Source: Bolinopsis microptera (Eukaryota; Ctenophora; Tentaculata; Lobata; Bolinopsidae). From it: a DNA stretch of 64,000 nucleotides. The notes under the pieces were generated by a model. The model made no database searches and was not told the DNA's origin. It saw only the letters and a program-made list of their open reading frames with translations. The stretch's first letter is position 1, and each line of letters opens with the position of its first letter. Below, in pieces: positions 62,536 through 64,000 of this stretch. The position numbers and the translations under genes are program-made. Location of the stretch: assembly GCF_026151205.1 (NCBI RefSeq), contig NC_087075.1, positions 2,208,859-2,272,858 on the forward strand. Direction: 5' to 3'.

Positions 62536-63780
62536 CCACCATGTCTCCGAGTGGATCCATATGTAAAACGAACAAAACAAGCAAACGACCGAACAACCGC
62601 TACTTCGTATAATAGAGGAAACTGAATACTTTATAAAACTCGCAAACTATAACTGAACATTTAACGATAGCCACTCTATATGAAACTTAGATCATGGCTC
62701 AGCCCCAGGTGCTCTTTCATAATAAACACACGGCTCAGACGTAACACGATATTATACTTCAACTAATATAAATGTTTCAAGTGCACACCAATACAACCAT
62801 AGCTTTCTATCCTGCACTTCACTCACTCAATACAATACGCACCTGTCCGTTACATTTCTCAGCCCTGTATTTCTTGACTTTTACTCTCATTATTAAACCA
62901 GTGTCTCACACAGTCACTCCTTGACTTTAATTACAAAACTGCTTTCGTATCATCATATTCGAATATTCGACCTGCTAATTTATCACAGTCTTCACATAAA
63001 AAGCAGTACTATAACTTATAACTAGTTTCTTTCATCATAGAAAATACCATACCCTGGCACCCCCCAAAACATAAAACGCACTCAAAACATACCACGTTTT
63101 CAAACCAATACACTGCTTAAATTCACTAGTGACGTCACATCTCTCCGAATAACCTCCCTCTCCCTTTCCAATGCTAGCATCACCCGGGTCTCATTTATAT
63201 AAATTTCATCTCTCTCCCCATACCTCTCTCGCCCACTCCAAACTCCTCCTCCCGATATCTCCCATAATATAAACATTCGTAGCGCTACAAAAAGAAAACA
63301 AGTCTGACACACAACAGAACGATTCAGCAGGCAGCCACTCCCACTGAGGCTCTGGTGGCTGAAAGTATGTCAAGTCTGCCGTCTTAAAACTTAAATTAAG
63401 AAACAGTAAACCATGAACTGCTCACGTACCCCCCTCGATAATAATCATAACACTCTCTCGATTAAATCTCTCAACGGACTGACATTTATTCCTCAAAATA
63501 TCTCCTCAGCCCCTCCTAACCTGTGCCCCTCCGGTATCTAACCTCCCTTCCCCTCCATGATGAAAGAAACCCAAAAATATCATTTAAACTTCACACTTAA
63601 CCGTGCCTTCATTTACTGCTCTTGCACTGCAATAATCTGACAACGGTACCTGGCAACACTGTTACAACATAACGTAACTATACTCCTCGCACCTGTCAAT
63701 CCACTCTTGAACAACAAGTAATCTCCCCCCTACCTTAATTAAACTACAAACAATCTATCCTATAATAAAATAGTATCCTA
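62536..63780. other. LTR-type element interior, no coding sequence
   Basis: AT-rich, with pyrimidine-rich stretches. No gag, protease, RT or integrase motif on either strand; a 70-codon minus frame (63100-63312) is not recognisable. Confidence 0.5.
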
Positions 63781-63794
63781 CCGTTCGCGCCATT

Positions 63795-64000
63795 TGTAAG
63801 CGGTCATCACTTGCTTCAGATTCGTAGATTATTTGTAGTAATTTAGGTTACGAACAACAAAAACAAAAGTAATAATGATGGTAAAAAAGGGTAAGAAACA
63901 AAATGATTAACAATCCAATTACTACAAAATACACTTCCTAATTACTCTGACTTATAACGCCCTACATCTACTGTAAAACACACGTCCTTACTCTACCCTT
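63795..64000 (-). repeat. LTR-like terminal repeat, right copy (cut by window end)
   Basis: Matches 58724-58929 throughout. In minus orientation this is the 5' LTR. TGGCGCGAACGG next to it (63782-63792 inverted) is the PBS candidate. Confidence 0.85.

Larger units (their letters stand above)
58724..64000 (-). mobile_element. Non-coding LTR-type element (LARD-like), runs off window
   Basis: Two direct copies of at least 206 bp begin TGTAAGCRGTCATCAC at 58724 and 63795 and differ at one base. Read on the minus strand the right copy ends CTTACA and 2 nt later comes TGGCGCGAACGGTAGG, a plausible tRNA primer-binding site, so the element points leftward. The inside (about 4.9 kb) has no gag-pol and consists largely of tandem repeats. 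It is inserted in the L2-like ORF1 after about 58723. Confidence 0.7.

Overview
The window is nuclear DNA of an invertebrate animal. The evidence is a 27-exon, GT-AG spliced gene for the FACT histone chaperone subunit SPT16, surrounded by animal-type retroelements (RTE, CR1/L2-like, Penelope-like, Ty3/gypsy-like), MITEs, a tRNA-derived SINE and very abundant minisatellites. The mix fits a cnidarian-like or spiralian-like genome, but the sequence alone does not fix the phylum.

Layout. 1-4.1 kb: a decayed RTE-clade retrotransposon. 2.9-5.1 kb: nested inverted-repeat elements. 6.25-32.0 kb, minus strand: a complete SPT16 gene. I placed all 27 coding exons; they sum to 3,102 nt (1,033 residues plus stop), have consistent phases and all have GT-AG introns. 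Intron 12 carries an opposite-strand, intronless-looking gene for a nuclease plus SF1-helicase-like protein with one frame break (23.0-25.3 kb). 33.9-38.4 kb: retroelement graveyard and a TIR element. 38.8-40.2 kb: a TIR element with internal tandem repeats. 41.4-43.8 kb: broken Ty3/gypsy-like element. 45-46 kb: inverted-repeat MITEs. 48.6-49.3 kb: CR1/L2-like fragment. 51.3-52.7 kb: Penelope-like element. 53.8-57.4 kb: 60-bp tandem repeat, MITEs, a SINE with target duplications, and a pogo/Tigger-type element. 57.7-58.8 kb: ORF1 of an L2/CR1-like element, broken by a 94-bp MITE and by a 5-kb element with near-identical terminal repeats that runs off the window.

The most striking thing is inside SPT16. 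At least seven introns hold tandem repeats whose unit IS the splice junction: a piece of exon end plus the donor or acceptor plus adjacent intron. The extreme cases are intron 24 (46 copies of an 82-bp unit with the exon 25 acceptor and its first 44 nt), intron 9 (8 copies of an 88-bp unit with the exon 9 donor) and intron 20 (9 copies of a 41-bp unit with the exon 21 acceptor). Only the exon-proximal copy can make normal mRNA; use of the others frameshifts or stops translation. Six introns also share a separate 20-bp-period family built on TGACGTCA and/or CACGTG cores, in both orientations. Together these suggest that introns in this genome grow by local tandem duplication, often at splice junctions, and may contain arrays of decoy splice sites.
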